Below are positions 5,795 through 5,913 of a DNA stretch of 5,913 nucleotides, in pieces. Source of the stretch: Syntrophomonadaceae bacterium. Its GTDB lineage: Bacteria > Bacillota > Dethiobacteria > DTU022. The translations under genes were made by a program, and so were the position numbers. Below the pieces are notes generated by a model that saw only the letters and a program-made list of their open reading frames with translations, was not told the origin of the DNA and did not search any database. The stretch is from contig SKZS01000133.1 of the NCBI GenBank assembly GCA_007127255.1, forward strand, positions 1 to 5,913, given 5' to 3'. Each line of letters starts with the position of its first letter. Positions within the stretch are counted from its first letter, which is position 1.

Positions 5795-5808
5795 GTTCTT
5801 TGAAAACT
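5795..5808 (+). promoter_or_regulatory. boxA antitermination element
   Basis: GTTCTTTGAAAACT matches the boxA conserved in Firmicutes rRNA leaders. There NusB and S10 (NusE) bind the transcript and protect the elongating polymerase from premature termination. It lies about 60 nt after the predicted transcription start and 22 nt before a terminator-like hairpin. Confidence 0.8.
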
Positions 5809-5829
5809 GAATAGGGTAAGGAAATATGG

Positions 5830-5851
5830 TCTCTGTCCGGAGATTTTTTTT
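5830..5851 (+). terminator. Terminator-like hairpin with T8 tract in the rRNA leader
   Basis: TCTCT (5830-5834) and GGAGA (5839-5843) form a 5-bp stem, one pair being G-U, with the loop GTCC. Eight consecutive T (5844-5851) follow. The T-tract is terminator-grade but the stem is short. TCTCT can also pair perfectly with AGAGA at 5857-5861, beyond the T-tract, which would break this hairpin. Confidence 0.35.
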
Positions 5852-5913
5852 CGTGAAGAGAGGCCTTGTGATCAGTGTAAATTTTGGAGTTTAGGGTTAA
5901 ACGAGTGTGAGAA

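Larger units (their letters stand above)
5736..5913 (+). other. rRNA operon leader (16S gene expected beyond the right edge)
   Basis: About 178 nt of non-coding transcript lies between the rRNA promoter and the window end. It contains boxA (5795-5808) and a terminator-like hairpin (5830-5851). The 16S start (GAGTTTGATCCTGGCTC) is not reached, so the 16S gene itself is inferred, not seen. A leader of a 23S or other stable-RNA unit would carry the same boxA, but the strong promoter immediately upstream favours 16S. No protein-coding frame with a ribosome-binding site was found here. Confidence 0.7.

Overview
The window looks like chromosomal housekeeping sequence from a low-to-moderate G+C, Gram-positive, Clostridia-like bacterium. 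Three things point there. The RNase P RNA at the left edge has the ancestral (type A) fold rather than the Bacillus type B fold. Ribosome-binding sites are strong and purine-rich. The right edge carries a Firmicutes-style rRNA operon leader with a TTGACA promoter and a TTCTTTGAAAACTGAA boxA element. The genus cannot be named from this evidence.

Layout, left to right. The 3' part of rnpB (+, about 1-222) ends in a small GCAA-loop terminator. It faces the 3' end of a metallo-beta-lactamase-fold hydrolase gene (-, 260-1084). A roughly 265-bp divergent intergenic region follows, with an 11-bp inverted repeat and a probable tyrS promoter. Then comes tyrS (+, 1350-2561), a complete type 2 (HLGH/KMSKS) tyrosyl-tRNA synthetase, followed by a large terminator hairpin at 2673-2720. 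Converging on it from the right is a minus-strand pair: an acuA-like GNAT acetyltransferase (5486 to 4821) and, 100 bp downstream, acs (4720 to 2771), an AMP-forming acetyl-CoA synthetase. The last 427 bases hold no protein gene. They contain the acuA upstream region and, divergently, an rRNA promoter, boxA and leader. The 16S gene should begin just beyond the right edge.

How the genes work together. The clearest functional unit is acuA-acs. Acs activates acetate to acetyl-CoA, and AcuA-type enzymes inactivate Acs by acetylating its catalytic lysine (here inferred as Lys612 in the motif PKTRSGK). Enzyme and inactivator are therefore encoded in tandem, probably sharing transcription. An 11-bp sequence (GCCTGAATTTT) is repeated upstream of both genes and in both places overlaps a CodY-box-like palindrome. 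This suggests, without proving, coordinated transcriptional control. The other genes (rnpB, tyrS, rRNA leader) belong to RNA processing and translation.

I see no mobile element, CRISPR array, tRNA gene or defence system. The less ordinary signals are the acuA-acs arrangement and its shared upstream motif, an MBL-fold protein lacking its last metal-ligand histidine, a tyrS without a T-box leader, a possible small RNA between tyrS and acs, and a terminator-like hairpin with an alternative pairing in the rRNA leader.
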